Source: Rhexocercosporidium sp. MPI-PUGE-AT-0058 (lineage: Eukaryota > Ascomycota > Leotiomycetes > Helotiales). From it: 64,000 nucleotides of DNA. The notes under the pieces are model-generated. The model ran no database searches, was not told the origin of the DNA, and worked only from the letters and a program-made list of their open reading frames with translations. Shown piece by piece: positions 22,741 to 35,287 of this stretch (its first letter is position 1; each line of letters starts with the position of its first letter). The stretch lies in assembly GCA_020746875.1 (NCBI GenBank), contig JAGTJL010000019.1, positions 1,178,001-1,242,000 of the forward strand. The letters are read 5' to 3'. Made by a program: the position numbers and the translations under genes.

Positions 22741-24386
22741 CTATATCGTCGTCATCGTAATTAAGAGGTATTCTATACTTAATTAAAGCTTTGTAAAATG
22801 CTAAAAGATATTTAACTTAATTTAATTTAAGATAAAACCCTTTGTCTTAAGTCTAAATCGATACCCGAAGGAAAAGGCTTATTTTAAGAGTTTATTTGTG
22901 TGGATTTCTCCCCTTAAATTAACCTATCTTTTAATATCGATGTAAAGGACTTTATAGGTATCTTTTCCCTTTTCTTTTCGGATAATATTTTTAATTAAAT
23001 CGTTGATTTTATTAATTAAAATATAAAGGAATTGTCAAACTCGGATTTGCCGGACTATCGAGCTTACGATTAGTACCCTATTATACTTCTAGAGATTAAG
23101 GTCTATATTGAAGTCTTAATTTATATGTTTCTCCACGAAGAGAATAAGATAAAGAGCTATTAGTCTATAGATTAAGACGATTTAAAGTACGCTTGCGTAA
23201 AGTATATATTAAGGAACCGGTTTTAAATCCTTAATCGGAGATTTTGTTTAAGTAATTTAAAGCTTTATTTTAAAGCCTTTACTTTTAATAAAATATACTC
23301 GTAGACTTCCGGATGTTTTATTTATTAATATTTAATAAGTAGAACCTCTTAATCGGCATATTTAGGATATATTTATTAAGTTGTAGACACCCGGGCGTAA
23401 TGTAGCCGTAAATAAGTGTATAAAAAGATATATTAAACGAGTAAAGGAAACTATAATTATATCGATAAAGTTGATTTCGACGGGTTATATGATATGGGTT
23501 ATTGCTTAATATAGCTACTTCTTGTCTTGAGTCTTTTATGCTAAAGGGTCCGGTGTAAATAATAGCCTATAAGGCATTCGAGTGCCTTTTGAATTAGGTG
23601 GAAATAAAAACGGCAAAAGAGAAAATAAGACATAAGCGATAGTAATATATTTATTAAAGCAATTACTTACTTAACGATATATTATATATTTAAATAACTT
23701 ATTTATATTTAACGCTTTATTGGATTACTTCCGGACCTTCGATTTTAGTATAATTAGTATTGCCCGTATTAATGCCGGCATTATTTAACGTCTTGTAGAC
23801 ATAAAGAAGAACGCTAAAAAGAAAGGCCATAAGCTTAAATATAACGACCTCTTTACTGTTCTTTCCTTCTGGAAAAGTATATTATATACTTTAGAACGAT
23901 AACGCCCCGGCGCTTTTTTTATATAATTGTAATAACGGCTTTAATACGGTAAAAGCTACTTAATATTGGCTAGGCAAGACCTTAACGAACGCTGCAATAG
24001 CTAGAGTATTCTTTAGTAGCGAGCATACTAAGGTAATCGACGAGCCGCTGTTCGTATAATTATATAACTATTTTATAAATGCAGTCGATGTAAGAGACTA
24101 ATTAAAGTCGTATAACTCCGGCGAACGGACTATTAAAAGAAAAGGGTGGCAGTTTATATAGAATTAGCTTTTATATATTATTTTAGTTAATTATTACCTT
24201 CTTTTTATTTATGTTATCGTAAAAGACTATATTAAACTGTTAAAAGAAGAATAGATGGACAAAGTAAGTTATTTTTAAAAAGAAGATTATATTTACATTC
24301 CTTTATGTAATAAGAGGGAATCCGGGTATAAGGAAACGAGCTCTTTTGCCGTTAAATTAACCTTAAGTTAAATTATTAGGCAAGAG
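22740..24386. repeat. RIP-degraded repeat of undetermined family (left flank of gypsy insertion)
   Basis: Stop-rich AT-rich sequence. On the minus strand around 23050-23400 short pieces resemble a reverse-transcriptase palm (for example KALK-SFKLLKQNLRL), suggesting an older retroelement, possibly copia-like, but this is too decayed to assign. The gypsy element inserted into this sequence, whose continuation would be at 35551-35800. Confidence 0.4.
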
Positions 24387-24391
24387 GTATA
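24387..24391 (+). repeat. target site duplication (left copy), GTATA
   Basis: GTATA immediately precedes the left LTR (TGTGACG...) and is repeated exactly after the right LTR at 35546-35550. A 5-bp duplication is the normal product of Ty3/gypsy integrase. Confidence 0.85.
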
Positions 24392-24649
24392 TGTGACGAT
24401 AAGTGCACTTAGGAGCTTCTCAGCGAGTCAGGGAATCCAGGGGTTTAAAGGTAACTAAGTCATACCGAGTCGGACTAGTACCGGAGGGGTTTCGGAGGAG
24501 CTTATATATATAAACTTATACTTCTTTTACTTTTTCTTTTCTTCTTTATTTTCTTATTTCCTTTATATTAAACCTATTAACTCTCGATAACCTCAGCTAA
24601 AGTATTATTATATACTTTTTATATCGCTCTTTTAATTAATATTATTATA
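24392..24649 (+). repeat. left LTR of the gypsy element
   Basis: 258 bp, aligned end to end with 35288-35545. Shared landmarks are AAGTCATACCGAGTCGGA, the GGGGTTTCGxAGGAGCTTATATATATAAA promoter-like stretch and the CCTCAGCTAAAGTA block. Differences are transitions. The first 110 bases are less mutated here than in the right copy, while the last 40 are more mutated. Confidence 0.92.
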
Positions 24650-25149
24650 TTAAATAAAAAGATTACTTTCGCCGAAGACGGCTTTATAATACCTTATTAA
24701 AGATTTAATTATTAATATTTTAAAGAATTAAAATTTTAAAAATCTCTTAATAATTAAGAACTAAGGTTTAATTTAGTACTTCATAATTAATAACGCTTAA
24801 AGTAGTCTTCGCTAATTACGCTTTAAATAACTCCCTTCGCATAAAAGCCGCTGTAAACAGATTTTAAGGAAGTATTTTTATTATACCCGGAACTTTATTA
24901 TTTAAATATAAAACCTCCCCGAATTTGCCCCGAGTCAGATACTTGTTTTTATTAAGACTTATTATATCTTAATTAATTATTGAAGAACCTATTAAATTAG
25001 GTCTTTTAGCTATTACGACTTCCTTAAGGGCGCTTTTTAATTTAGAAATACTTACTGCCTTACCTTTTAAAATTAGCGTCGCTACTTAAAAGAATAAAAG
25101 TAAAGCTTAAAACGATACGAATTATAATAACCTTAACGTTTTAAAAAGA

Positions 25150-26400
25150 CTCTTTTAAGCTATTAATAATCGAACTAAAGATTAAGTAAATAAGTAAAGA
25201 GAACTCTAATTTAATTTTACTAGAATTAAAGCTATACTTATAGCTTTTATTACTTTTCGGCCTAATTTAATACGATTTAACGATAATCTTAAAGAAGATT
25301 TTACTTTTTCCGAGCCTTTTAAATTATTTTAAAATCGCTTACGAACTTTTATTTCTTTTTTATTTTAATTAATAAAATTTAATAAAAATTCGTTAAAAAA
25401 TTATGCTTTTTTTACTCCTAGAGCTTATTTAAGCTCGTTTCGGCCTTTTAAGATTTAATTAATAGAAAAGATTATTTTATTAAATAATAGCTTAGACTTT
25501 TTATTTAAATAATAACGTGTTTTAATTTAAAACCGCTTAAAAGTTAACGTTAATCTTTATTTAATAAAAAAACTCGTTATATTCTCGTTTAAGAATTAAT
25601 TACCGAAACAATACGATTTTACTTAAAACTTTAATACTTTTCGAAAACTTATTTTTTTAAAACCGCTAAAAAGATAATTATATTCTTAAAATCCTATTTC
25701 TTAATCAGCTATAAAGCGAACGAATTCCGATTTACTTTCTACGATTTATATATAAACTCTTATTTTAAAAAGACTTTTATTAAATTTAAAATAAGATTTT
25801 AAAGCGCTATTATTTAAAGTAGCGTCGTTAAATCGGAATAATTTTTTTATATATAATAAAAGCTCTCTCTTAACTTATAAGACAAGACTTTTATTATTAA
25901 GTTAACTTAAAAAAATAATTATAATAAAATAATTTCTTATCTTATTTCGTTAAACTTAAAAAACCGCCGGAATTATATACTTAACTTAAATTTTATTTTA
26001 ACTCGCACTCCGAATATAACCCGGAAGCCGTCTAGTTTAAATTAAATTTTTTTTTTTACTTAAACGCTTACTTAAAGAATTACTTTTACTTATTAATTTT
26101 TTTTATTTTATTTTAACGCTTTTTTACTTTTTAATAATAATTTACTTCCTTTTTATTACGTTAAAGCTTTATATATTTAAGGCCTTAGACTTTTATAAGC
26201 GATAATCCAGTTAAGTATTATAATTATAATAAATTTAATTATTATAAAAGCGACTACTTTAAGACTTTTAAAGTTTAATTTATAAATAAGGGAATCGAGG
26301 AAGAAGGCGTAAAACTAAGAGAAAAGTAAGAAAAGTTATTAAAAGAATAAATAAAAAAAATAAAGAGGCTTAAGAAAAGACTTTTTTTTAAATTTATATA
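25150..26400 (+). pseudogene. probable gag region of the gypsy element
   Basis: Between the left LTR and the protease-like region, stop-laden frames read FNFTRIKAILIAFITFRPN, then FSEPFKLF and NRLRTFISF, suggesting a degraded capsid domain. No zinc knuckle survives. The assignment rests mainly on position. Confidence 0.4.
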
Positions 26401-27255
26401 AATATAATTTATTAAAACTTAATTTAAATTTCCTTATAAAAAGAAAGTAATTCTTAATCTTTTATATTATTAATATAAATAAATATAGCATTATATTTTC
26501 TACTTTAATAAATATTAAAGCAAACAGTTACTTTTTTAGGAATCAGACCCTTTTTATGCGCCTTTTGGAAGCCTTAAGAGTGAAGATTTTACTTTTCCCT
26601 TATATTATTTTAATTCGTGGTTTTTAGAATTCCGTATAAAGCCACGCTTCTTATTATATACGTTTTTACTTAATAATAAATAATAAACGCGTATATAATT
26701 ATCCTTTTATTATATTTAACTTAAGAAATTAAAATATAATAATTAGCATTAAATAAATAAGACGCTTTCGCGTTAAACTCGATTCGGTTAATAATCGTCT
26801 TATATAGCCTTCCGTATACTTACGAACTCCTTACTAGACAAAAGAGCTAATTATATCGCTTCTTATTAAAGTTAAAGTAAGAACTACTAACTACTATTAG
26901 CTAGATATTAATCGACGTGACTCAGTTATAAATTAAATTAATCGAAGACAATAATATTATTAATTCGCTATTAATTATATATAAGTATTAACGTTATTAA
27001 AAAATCCTTTTAAAAAATAAGAGTCAAAAACAGCTCCGGAACCCTTATTATTAAAGCCGGCCGGAAAACTAAAAATAAAGAAGCCTCGTTTATAATTACG
27101 CCGTCGCCTAAAACTTATTATAACTCTATAAAGAACTCCTTTTTTTATTTATAAAATTAACGCAAACGTATTTCATTTTAATATAAAAAGTAAAAATATT
27201 AAATTTTTTATAATTAATATTTATAAAATAAACCGAATCTTATAGAAAAAATATA

Positions 27256-27365
27256 AAGAAAAAGATCTATTCGTCGGCGAATACTTAAATTAATGAAAAT
27301 TTAAGGCCGACTTAATTAATAAGTCGGGACTAGCAACTCCGATACTCTAGTAACTCTGATATTAC
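27256..27365 (+). repeat. left terminal inverted repeat of the pogo-like element
   Basis: Contains CTATTCGTCGGCGAA near the outer end and a tandem pair of CTAGCAACTCCGA-like motifs near the inner end (27330-27362), mirrored at 30671-30774. The mismatches are mostly transitions expected from RIP. Confidence 0.8.
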
Positions 27366-27719
27366 TTTTTAAGTATATATCTTTAAATATAATTACTAAT
27401 ACTACTCCGTTAAACTTGATTTTTTTCTTAAAATACGCGCGTTATTTCGCTCTAAAATTATTACTATTAATAAATAAGGCTAAGGCTTGAATTGCTAGTA
27501 TTATATTAAAGTGAAAGTAGGAATTAAGTATTAATTTCGCAGAGTCTTGGCGCTAATATTACTAAGCGAGCATTGCTAAGGTGCCTACTTTCTTAAATAA
27601 CGCGTAGAAACGCGTCTTTTATATTACTCTTACCGCTTCCCTTACTTTTAAATCATATCCAGTTCATAAAATACGCTTATTATAGCAAAAGTTACGCTTA
27701 GAATTGCTAAGGGGATATT

Positions 27720-30315
27720 AAAAAGAGGCAGGAAAACAGTGCCTCTTAATATAAAAGTGGCTCGCTTACAGGAAATACTAAAATATAAGACTTAGGCGTA
27801 TAAAGACCGGGAAACTAAGATTTAAGCTGCTTTAAAGGCATATTATAATCTAGATAATACAGATATTACTAATTTACGTATTACCGCAGGCGTATTTAGT
27901 CTAAAATACTTTACTTTAAACGACCGAAATAACGCCCGAGATTCTATTAAAAATTTAATTAGAAATAGAGGCCATAATCGTCGACTTAATAAGGCTTAAG
28001 AGGCTTTTTTAATTTAATATATCGACTACGCTATCGAGAGAGGTTTTTTTATAAAATATAATATAATTATTGCCGCTATAATTAAAATATTAAAGGTGTT
28101 TTCTCAAAAAGAGGAAAAACGGCTGGGAAAGCATTAGGCTATGCGTTAAATTCAAAGAATAGACTAATTAAGCTATTATTATATATTTAAAACTACGCTT
28201 ATAAATCAGAAACGTATTAATTATATAACTATAAACGATATTATAAGCTCTTTTCAACGGCTTAATTCTATACTCAAGAAATATAACGTTTATTAAAAAG
28301 ATATATTTAATATAAACGAAATTAGCTTCAGAGTCGGTTATATTACTTTTATTACGGTAATCACGCATAAAAATATTAAAAAAGTACGTATTACCACTTA
28401 ATATTAATAATTCAAGCAGTATTAACTCCGTATTTCCAGGTGTTTACACGTGATTTAGCCGATAGAAAATCAATTACCGTTATTAAGTGTATCTCGGCAG
28501 CTAGCTACGCTATTAATTACTATATTATTATACTTAGTAAAGTTTACTTAAAGAAAATATTTGATAATAACTTACCGCCAGGCACTAAGATCTCAGCCAG
28601 TGAAAAGGGGTATTCAAGTGACGAGCTTATTATTAAGTAGCTATAGCACTTTGACAGTTAAACCAAAGGCCGTAAGTAAAGCTAATAGCGTGTATTAATA
28701 TTCGATAGCTACGGTAGTTATATGACTTACGAGTTTATATCGCTCTATAAGCAATTAAAGGTTATACCGTTTTACTTAATAGCTTACTCCACATACGCCA
28801 TATAACTATTAGACGTAGCTTGCTTTTAAACAAAGAAATACTAGTATAGCAAAGCAATTAAGGACCGAATACAATCTAGCTATAACTCTTTTACTAAGAT
28901 TACCTTCTTAAAGTATCTTAATTAAATCAGAAAGAAGACTTTTATTAAAAAAACCATTTATTCCGCCTTCAAACGGACGGGTATATACCTATTAAATCTG
29001 GGCGTTATTATTAAGGCCTTTAAGCTTACCTAAGACACGCAAATAAGTGATTCCGAGGTGTAAGGACGCATATATAATTATACTTTATGAATTCCGAATA
29101 CTACTATTCCCGTGCCTGCCTTTAACGAGCTAAAATCACGCTAACAAGCTCCCGATAACACTTTTTAGCAAGGTAATACGGAATTAGACGACGAATATGG
29201 CTATACTCCTTCTTTATATAATAGTAATATCTCCGATTCCGACGTAGAAAACGACTTACTACTGGTTTCACGTGATCAGCCTTCTATCGACGCTGTTAAG
29301 GCTCTTATTAACCTCTTTTTAAGTGCTTAGCTAGCCAAATTAAACGATATTGAAGATCGAATAGAAATAAAGCATATAACGCCTGAGGCTCCATTTATAA
29401 CTATAAGAGCTATCGACGAATACCCCGGAAGCACTGAAAAAAACGACCCTTATTAATATAAAAAGACTTCGTTCTTTAATACTCTATATAAAGCTAAAGG
29501 AATTAACGTATATACCGAGTTTTTTAATTAATACGAAGATATTATATCTTCGCCGTCTAAAAGGCTCTTTAATAAGAAGTTTCGAAAAGGCAGTACAATT
29601 AATGCTATCATAAGTGACTTTATATAAGTAAAACTCAAAGAAAAACTAATAAAAAGCACTTAAGGCAATAAATCCTTAATTTTAAACGATTATAACGCTA
29701 ATAAAAGGGTAAAACCACGCTTTAGAGGCCGTATTATCTCTTCCGAGGAAGCTTTACGTATAATTAAAAAACGGAATAATATTAAGACGGAATTAAAGCT
29801 TGTAAAAGCTAAAAGAAAGACGAGAATTTCTATTAATCTATTACGAATTAAAGAGGAAAAAGTAATAAAAGTTATAATAAAGAAATAAAAGAAGACTAAC
29901 GCCGCCGCTATTAAAAGTTAAAAGAGGACGGAAAAAGTATTAAAAAAAGCTGCTAAATAGCGTAAATTAAAAGAAAAGAAAGCGGCTAAATTAAAAAAGC
30001 TATAGCATTTAATTAATACTAAAAAGAAGCCTAGAAGTCGTCCACCGACTATTAAAATAAAGGTAGATATTATATAGTAAGAGCTTATAATATTAATATC
30101 TTCCTAAAGGCTAATTCGTATTAAAAAACCGACGGAAAAGGCTATTTAGATAGCCGACGATAACGACGATAGCGATAGCGACGATATTAGTAGCTTTATA
30201 TTATCAGATTCGTCACTTAATTCTCATTCTGACGTCGATATGGAAAGTGTTAGTAGTAGTGGCGTCGATTATGACGATTATTAATTAATAAGCGACGATT
30301 TGTATGGGTTTTAAG
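27720..30315 (+). pseudogene. RIP-killed pogo/Fot1-family DDE transposase
   Basis: A mostly single-frame (+) decayed transposase with many stops. An N-terminal HTH (psq/CENP-B-like) region reads NRGHNRRLNKA-EAFL and YIDYAIERGFF. The catalytic core follows: FNINEISFRVG (first Asp now Asn), TVIKCISAASYAINYYIII, LPPGTKISASEKGYSSDELI, then LIFDSYGSYMTYEF, which in intact relatives is DGxGSH (Gly and His altered by G-to-A and C-to-T), and a YSTHAI-LLDVACF-like stretch. The C-terminal part is long and basic, then acidic (DDNDDSDSDD, DVDMESVSSSGVDYDDY). Family assignment is firm; it is inactive. Confidence 0.85.
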
Positions 30316-30670
30316 CGAGAATATACTAATTTAGGTTAATAACTTACTTTTCTTATTACTAATACGTGATTAATTAACGTATAACTTTTAGAAATAATTA
30401 GGATTATATTAATTTATATATATTCGTATTTTATTTCGTAGAAATTTATAAAAGGGTTAAGTAATTATAAAATATTACTTGTTTTCCCGTACCTTAACTA
30501 ATATTCGCTATTATATTTTACTAATATCGTTACTTATTACTTAATAACGAATTATATAAATTATAAAATTCTTAGTATATTAGACGCGTTATATTTTTCT
30601 ACGTTTAATGCGTTATTTAAAAAGTTATTTATATTAATAATAAAAAAGTTGTAGTAGATTTATTAAAAAA

Positions 30671-30774
30671 ATGTCGGAGTTGCTAGGATGTCGGAGTTGC
30701 TAGGTCCAACCTGTTAAAGTGGGCCTCCAAAAATTAATTTTTTTGGTGGTTTTCGCCGACGAGTAGATACTCTT
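30671..30774 (-). repeat. right terminal inverted repeat of the pogo-like element
   Basis: Two tandem copies of ATGTCGGAGTTGCTAG (30671-30703) followed outward by a TTCGCCGACGAGTAG stretch (30752-30766). It is the reverse complement of the left terminus and the better preserved of the two. Confidence 0.82.
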
Positions 30775-31004
30775 TAAATCGTGGCCGAAAGGCTTTTAAA
30801 ATAATATTAATTTCTTAAAAAAGCATTTTCTAAAACGAAATTAAACGTTTTATTACCTTATTAATATTACGATTATAAGATTTAACTAAAGGCTTTATTA
30901 CCTAATTCTTATTCTCTTTTATACCGTTAATTAATAAAAGAATTAAAAGTATTAAAAGAATACCTTTTAAAGAACTTTAATAAAAAGTTTATTAAGACAA
31001 GTTA

Positions 31005-31580
31005 AAATCCCTTTGCTTTTTTTATTCTTTTTATAAAAAAAAGCAATAAAAAGTTACGTTTTTATATTAATTACCGTCGTTTAAATACGCTAACGCGGAA
31101 GGACTTATACTTTATACTGAGAATCAACGAGCTCTTTTCTCGCGTATTAAAAGTTAAAGTATTTATTAAATTTAATATTCGGGCTGTATTTAATTACATT
31201 TAAATAAACCCTGAATCGGAAAAGTATACGACCTTCCGCATTAAATATAGGACTTATAAATGTAAAGTATTACTCTTTGGATTTTGTAATAAACTAAGCA
31301 CGTATTAATATTATATAAATAACGTATTATTAGATTATTTAAACGATTTCTATATAATATACTTTAATAATATCTTAATTTATTCAGAATCGATAGAGGA
31401 ATATAAAAAACACGTTAAAATAATTCTGAAACGGCTTATAAAAACTAGTTTATAAGTCGATATTAAGAAGTATAAATTTTACGTTACTTATATTAAATAC
31501 TTAAATTATATTATAATTATAAAAGGAATTGAAGCCGACTTAGAAAAAGTAAAGCCGTTATAGAATTAAAAATACTTAAA
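31005..31580 (+). pseudogene. gypsy reverse transcriptase domain (decayed)
   Basis: One continuous frame with few stops: PFAFFILFIKKSNKKLRFYI, NYRRLNTLTRKDLYFI, NPESEKYTTFRIKY, CKVLLFGF, then IYFNNILIYSES in place of the YxDD catalytic box, VDIKKYKF and a GIEADLEKVKPL tail. Every visible lesion is of G-to-A or C-to-T type. RNase H and integrase follow in the same order as in Ty3/gypsy elements. Confidence 0.88.
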
Positions 31581-32449
31581 GATTATTATAATAATAAAGT
31601 CTTTTTTAAGTTTTTACGGTTTTTATTAATAATTTATTTGTAATTTTAGACTTATTATAAAGCCTTTTTTTACGCTTACTCGACTTACAGTTCTTTAAAA
31701 TTAAACGAAAGAATATAAAAAAGCCTTTAAAGAATTATAAAATTAATTATTAATTATATAAAAGATTTATTATTTTAACCCCGACTTACTAACGCGATTA
31801 AAAACCGACGCTTTTAATAAAGTAATTATAAGCGTAATTTCTTAATAATACGCTAACGGATTATAATACTTTTTAAGATTTTACTTTTACGTCTTAAATA
31901 ATTATAAACTTAATTAAGAAATTCATAATAAAGAACTTTATATAATTATAAGATCGTTTTATAAATAGCGCCTTAAACTTATATTTATTCGGACTAGACT
32001 CGGAATATATTCGGACTACCGATTCCTAAAGTATTTTATAATAACAAAAGTTCTTATAAATAAATAAGCTTAATAAATGGAATTCTTATTTAATTTTAAT
32101 TTTTAAATTATATATACGTTAAGTAAATAAAATTAAAAAGCTAATATTCTTAGTTAAAAAGAGTAAGACTTAAAAGTTTAAGAGAAAATAAAATTAAATA
32201 GTCGATTTAAAGTCTTATTTACGCTTAATCGCCTTAATTTTAAAATTAATACGGAATTAATAAATAAGTTTATAATTAATATTTTTATTTTTTATTTTCT
32301 CTTTTTAAAAATAAAAGACGCCGTTAACGATTCGACTTTAGAATTATTTAAAACTTCATTTAACCTTATTAAGAAGCTTTATTAAAATAACCGCGAGTCC
32401 TTTATAAAAAAACGGAAGTTCTTATTTAAAAATTATATAATAATAAATA

Positions 32450-33850
32450 GACTTTTATATTTTAAAAGCCGTTTATATATATAAAAGAATATTCCGCTAT
32501 ATATTAAACTGATCCGAAAAGCTTATAACTAGCTATTTATAGCGCATTTAAGTAGAAAAAAGACTTATTAACTCCTTACTCTTAAGTATTATTAATTCGG
32601 AATAAGTTTAAATTATATCCGGTATATAAGAAATTGCAAAGCTTATTAATACTCTTACTTTAAATAAACTAAATAATAAGGGTTTTTATATTCTTTACCT
32701 ATTTCCGTATACTTTATATAATATTTATGCATAAATTATAAGGATTTTCTAAAAGATAAACACGGTTTTAACCGAATCTTAATATTTATTAATCGCCTCG
32801 AAAAGGATTTCGTTATAATTCCTTATTATTAAAATATCGACGCTTATAGTATTATTTAATTGTTTATTTAATAGATTTATTAATTTAGATATATTCCGGA
32901 GACAATTATATTTAACCGCGGCGCTTAATTTATCTTTTCTTTTTAAAAAGAATTTTATTGTATTATTAACGTTAAAATTAAGCTTTTTATAACTTATTAT
33001 AAAAAAACGGACGAATAAACAGAGATTATAAATCGCTATATTAATCAAAGGCTCAGACTATTCGTTACTTATTACTAAAATAATTAAAATAAGTTAATAC
33101 TTTTAATTAATAAAGCTTAAATATTTTTATTTTATAAATTTATTAATATAACTCCGTATTAACTTAAATTTAACATAAAATTATGTAATAGTTAAAACTA
33201 GAAAACGCTTAAAGTTATTATTTTATTAAAAAAGCTTAATTACGCCGACGTAAAGAAGTTAATTTAACGTATAAAATAAGCGTAGAAAATTATTAAAGGA
33301 AATATATAAGCCGCTTAAGACTATATAGCCCGCGTAACGGACTAGAAACGGAGACTTATCGACTAAGAAGTTAAAAAAAAAGTCTTTTTATTAATTAAAA
33401 ACTTTAAAAGCTACCGTCTTAGTCGTAAGCTTATAAATTAATAAGAGGGCCTTTTTAAAATTTTAAAGAAGATAAGCCATTCTTATAAACTAAAATTATT
33501 TATAAACTCTCAAATATATAATATATTTATATTAAAACTCCTTTTTAAAGACTCAAAAGACTTTTTATTAAGTTAAAAAACGCCAAAACCTTTTTTTAAA
33601 AATTATTAAAAATTAAAAAGAATAAGAAATTAAGGAAATCCTTAATATTAAATTATATTATAACGTACTTAAATATTAAGTAAAATAATTAAGCTATAAC
33701 TCTAATTTATAATAATATAATACTTTTAATTTAATAAAATTGCTTTATAAATTAAGAAATTTCTATGCGGCGTATTTTAATAAACTGGGACTACCCCGGA
33801 ACTTGTCCAAATAGCTTAAGGCTTAGGAATTAAAAGAAGACGATTATAAT
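32450..33850 (+). pseudogene. gypsy integrase and chromodomain region (decayed)
   Basis: Integrase pieces: YIRYIRNCKAY (zinc-finger end), then DFLKDKHGFNRILIFINRL with the first catalytic Asp region, then a decayed core. At 33590-33850 the C-terminal chromodomain is readable as ILNIKLYYNVLKY, YNTFNL and KLRNFYAAYFNKLGLPRN, with stops where conserved Trp codons are expected. A chromodomain places the element among the chromoviruses. Confidence 0.8.
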
Positions 33851-35287
33851 TACTTAAAAGATAATAAATTATAATTTCCTTTTAAAATAATAAAACGATA
33901 ACGTTAATTAATAATTATTTACTTTTTAATTTAAAATATTAATAAGGCCTTACGACCGTACCTTAATAAAGACTTAGCTACCGATTTTATTATAAACGGC
34001 TACTTTCGCATAAAAGTTTAAAGAAAATAACGGCCATAAAAGACTACTAAAATTAATCCGAAATAAAGCTTTTTAATCCTTATTAAAAGAGTCCTCCTCT
34101 TCTTTTAATAGAGGCTCGGTTAACTCGTTATTTGACTTTTTATAAAAGAAGTTAAACTTTTTTTTCTTCTTTTTTTTCTTAATAATAGCAGCAGCCGCCT
34201 TACGCTTAATATTATTATAACGTATACGACGACGAGTTATACTTATATTTTTATTCTTATTCTTCTTTCTTTTTCTATTATTAATATTATTATTACGGCA
34301 AGCTATTTTAACCACCGAAATAGCAAAGACTTACGAGAACTTTAATAAGACTTTTAAGTATTAAATATTAATATTATTTATAATAAACTTAACGACTTAT
34401 AATAACGTTATTTAATTACTTAAATATAATATAACGGAGAGCCCGAGTCTCTTTTAATACCGCAAACCTTAACTCTTTTATAATCTTAAGCGCCTCCGCG
34501 GTTATTATAAGTAATACCTCGTTAATTGACAAGGCGGCAACTTAGACTTCCGTATTATCGGCAGTTATTAATAACGCGTTATACTTTAGACTTATAAACT
34601 ATGGAAGCTAAAAAGTCAAAAGTATTAATATTAAACTCGTTTCGGAAGTTTTTCGGATTTTAATTTATAAGGCGGCAAGATCTTTTTTAAATTATATAAT
34701 AAGTATATTTCTTCGAGTCATTCTTGTCGAAGTAATAAGAGTGGCCCGGCTCTTTCGCCATCCGGCGTACGTAACGCATGTAATAATTATAGTAAGCCGC
34801 CGCTAAAGCTTTTAATAAGATTAAAAGAAGTATTATTATAATTAGAATTCGGATTTTATTATAAAAGTCACGGGATTCCATTTACTTATTATTATTTATT
34901 TATTTTAATTAATTAATTATACGTATTAGTAATTATATAACGCAGATTAATAATTTAAAATAACTTATAAAAAAGTATATATTATTAAAGAAAAAAGAAT
35001 TAATTTCTTGAAAAGTTTAACGTATATATGCGCTAATATAAGTAAATAAATTAATGGCGCTAAAATAATATAATATAATAAGTAACGGACTAGATTCGGA
35101 CGCTTATTTTATTAATTAAATAAATAAAAGCTCGCCTTCTTATAATATATTATTTGTTATTATATAAGACCTTGCTTACGCTCGCGTAACCTCGCTTAAC
35201 CTCAGATAAGAGCCCTTAGCACTATAATAATACTAAATTATAATTAATTAAAAATTAAGAATAATCTTTCTTTTAAAAAAGAGATAA
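33850..35287 (-). other. sequence between chromodomain and 3' LTR with antisense open frames
   Basis: About 1.4 kb that ordinary gypsy elements do not need. The minus strand keeps two relatively clean frames, 34687-34881 (with a hydrophobic stretch LIIIILLLILLKALAAAYY) and 34073-34315 (Lys/Arg/Asn-rich with a poly-Lys tract and acidic end). They may be RIP chance products or the remains of an additional antisense gene. No family is recognised. Confidence 0.35.

Larger units (their letters stand above)
27256..30774 (+). mobile_element. pogo/Fot1-like DNA transposon nested in the gypsy element
   Basis: About 3.5 kb bounded by imperfect inverted repeats of about 105 bp and by TA on both sides (27254-27255, 30775-30776), the target duplication of Tc1/mariner-pogo elements. 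It splits gypsy pol between protease and reverse transcriptase. Inside is one RIP-killed transposase on the + strand. The insertion must be younger than the gypsy insertion but older than, or contemporary with, the last RIP episode, since both are equally damaged. Confidence 0.85.

Noticed and set aside
28168..28640. Short open frames in the AT-rich block as real genes
   Set aside because: They are chance gaps between stops within the decayed pogo-like transposase.
30671..30703. Tandem 16-bp repeat as an independent satellite
   Set aside because: It is mirrored at 27330-27362 and is part of the transposon inverted repeats.
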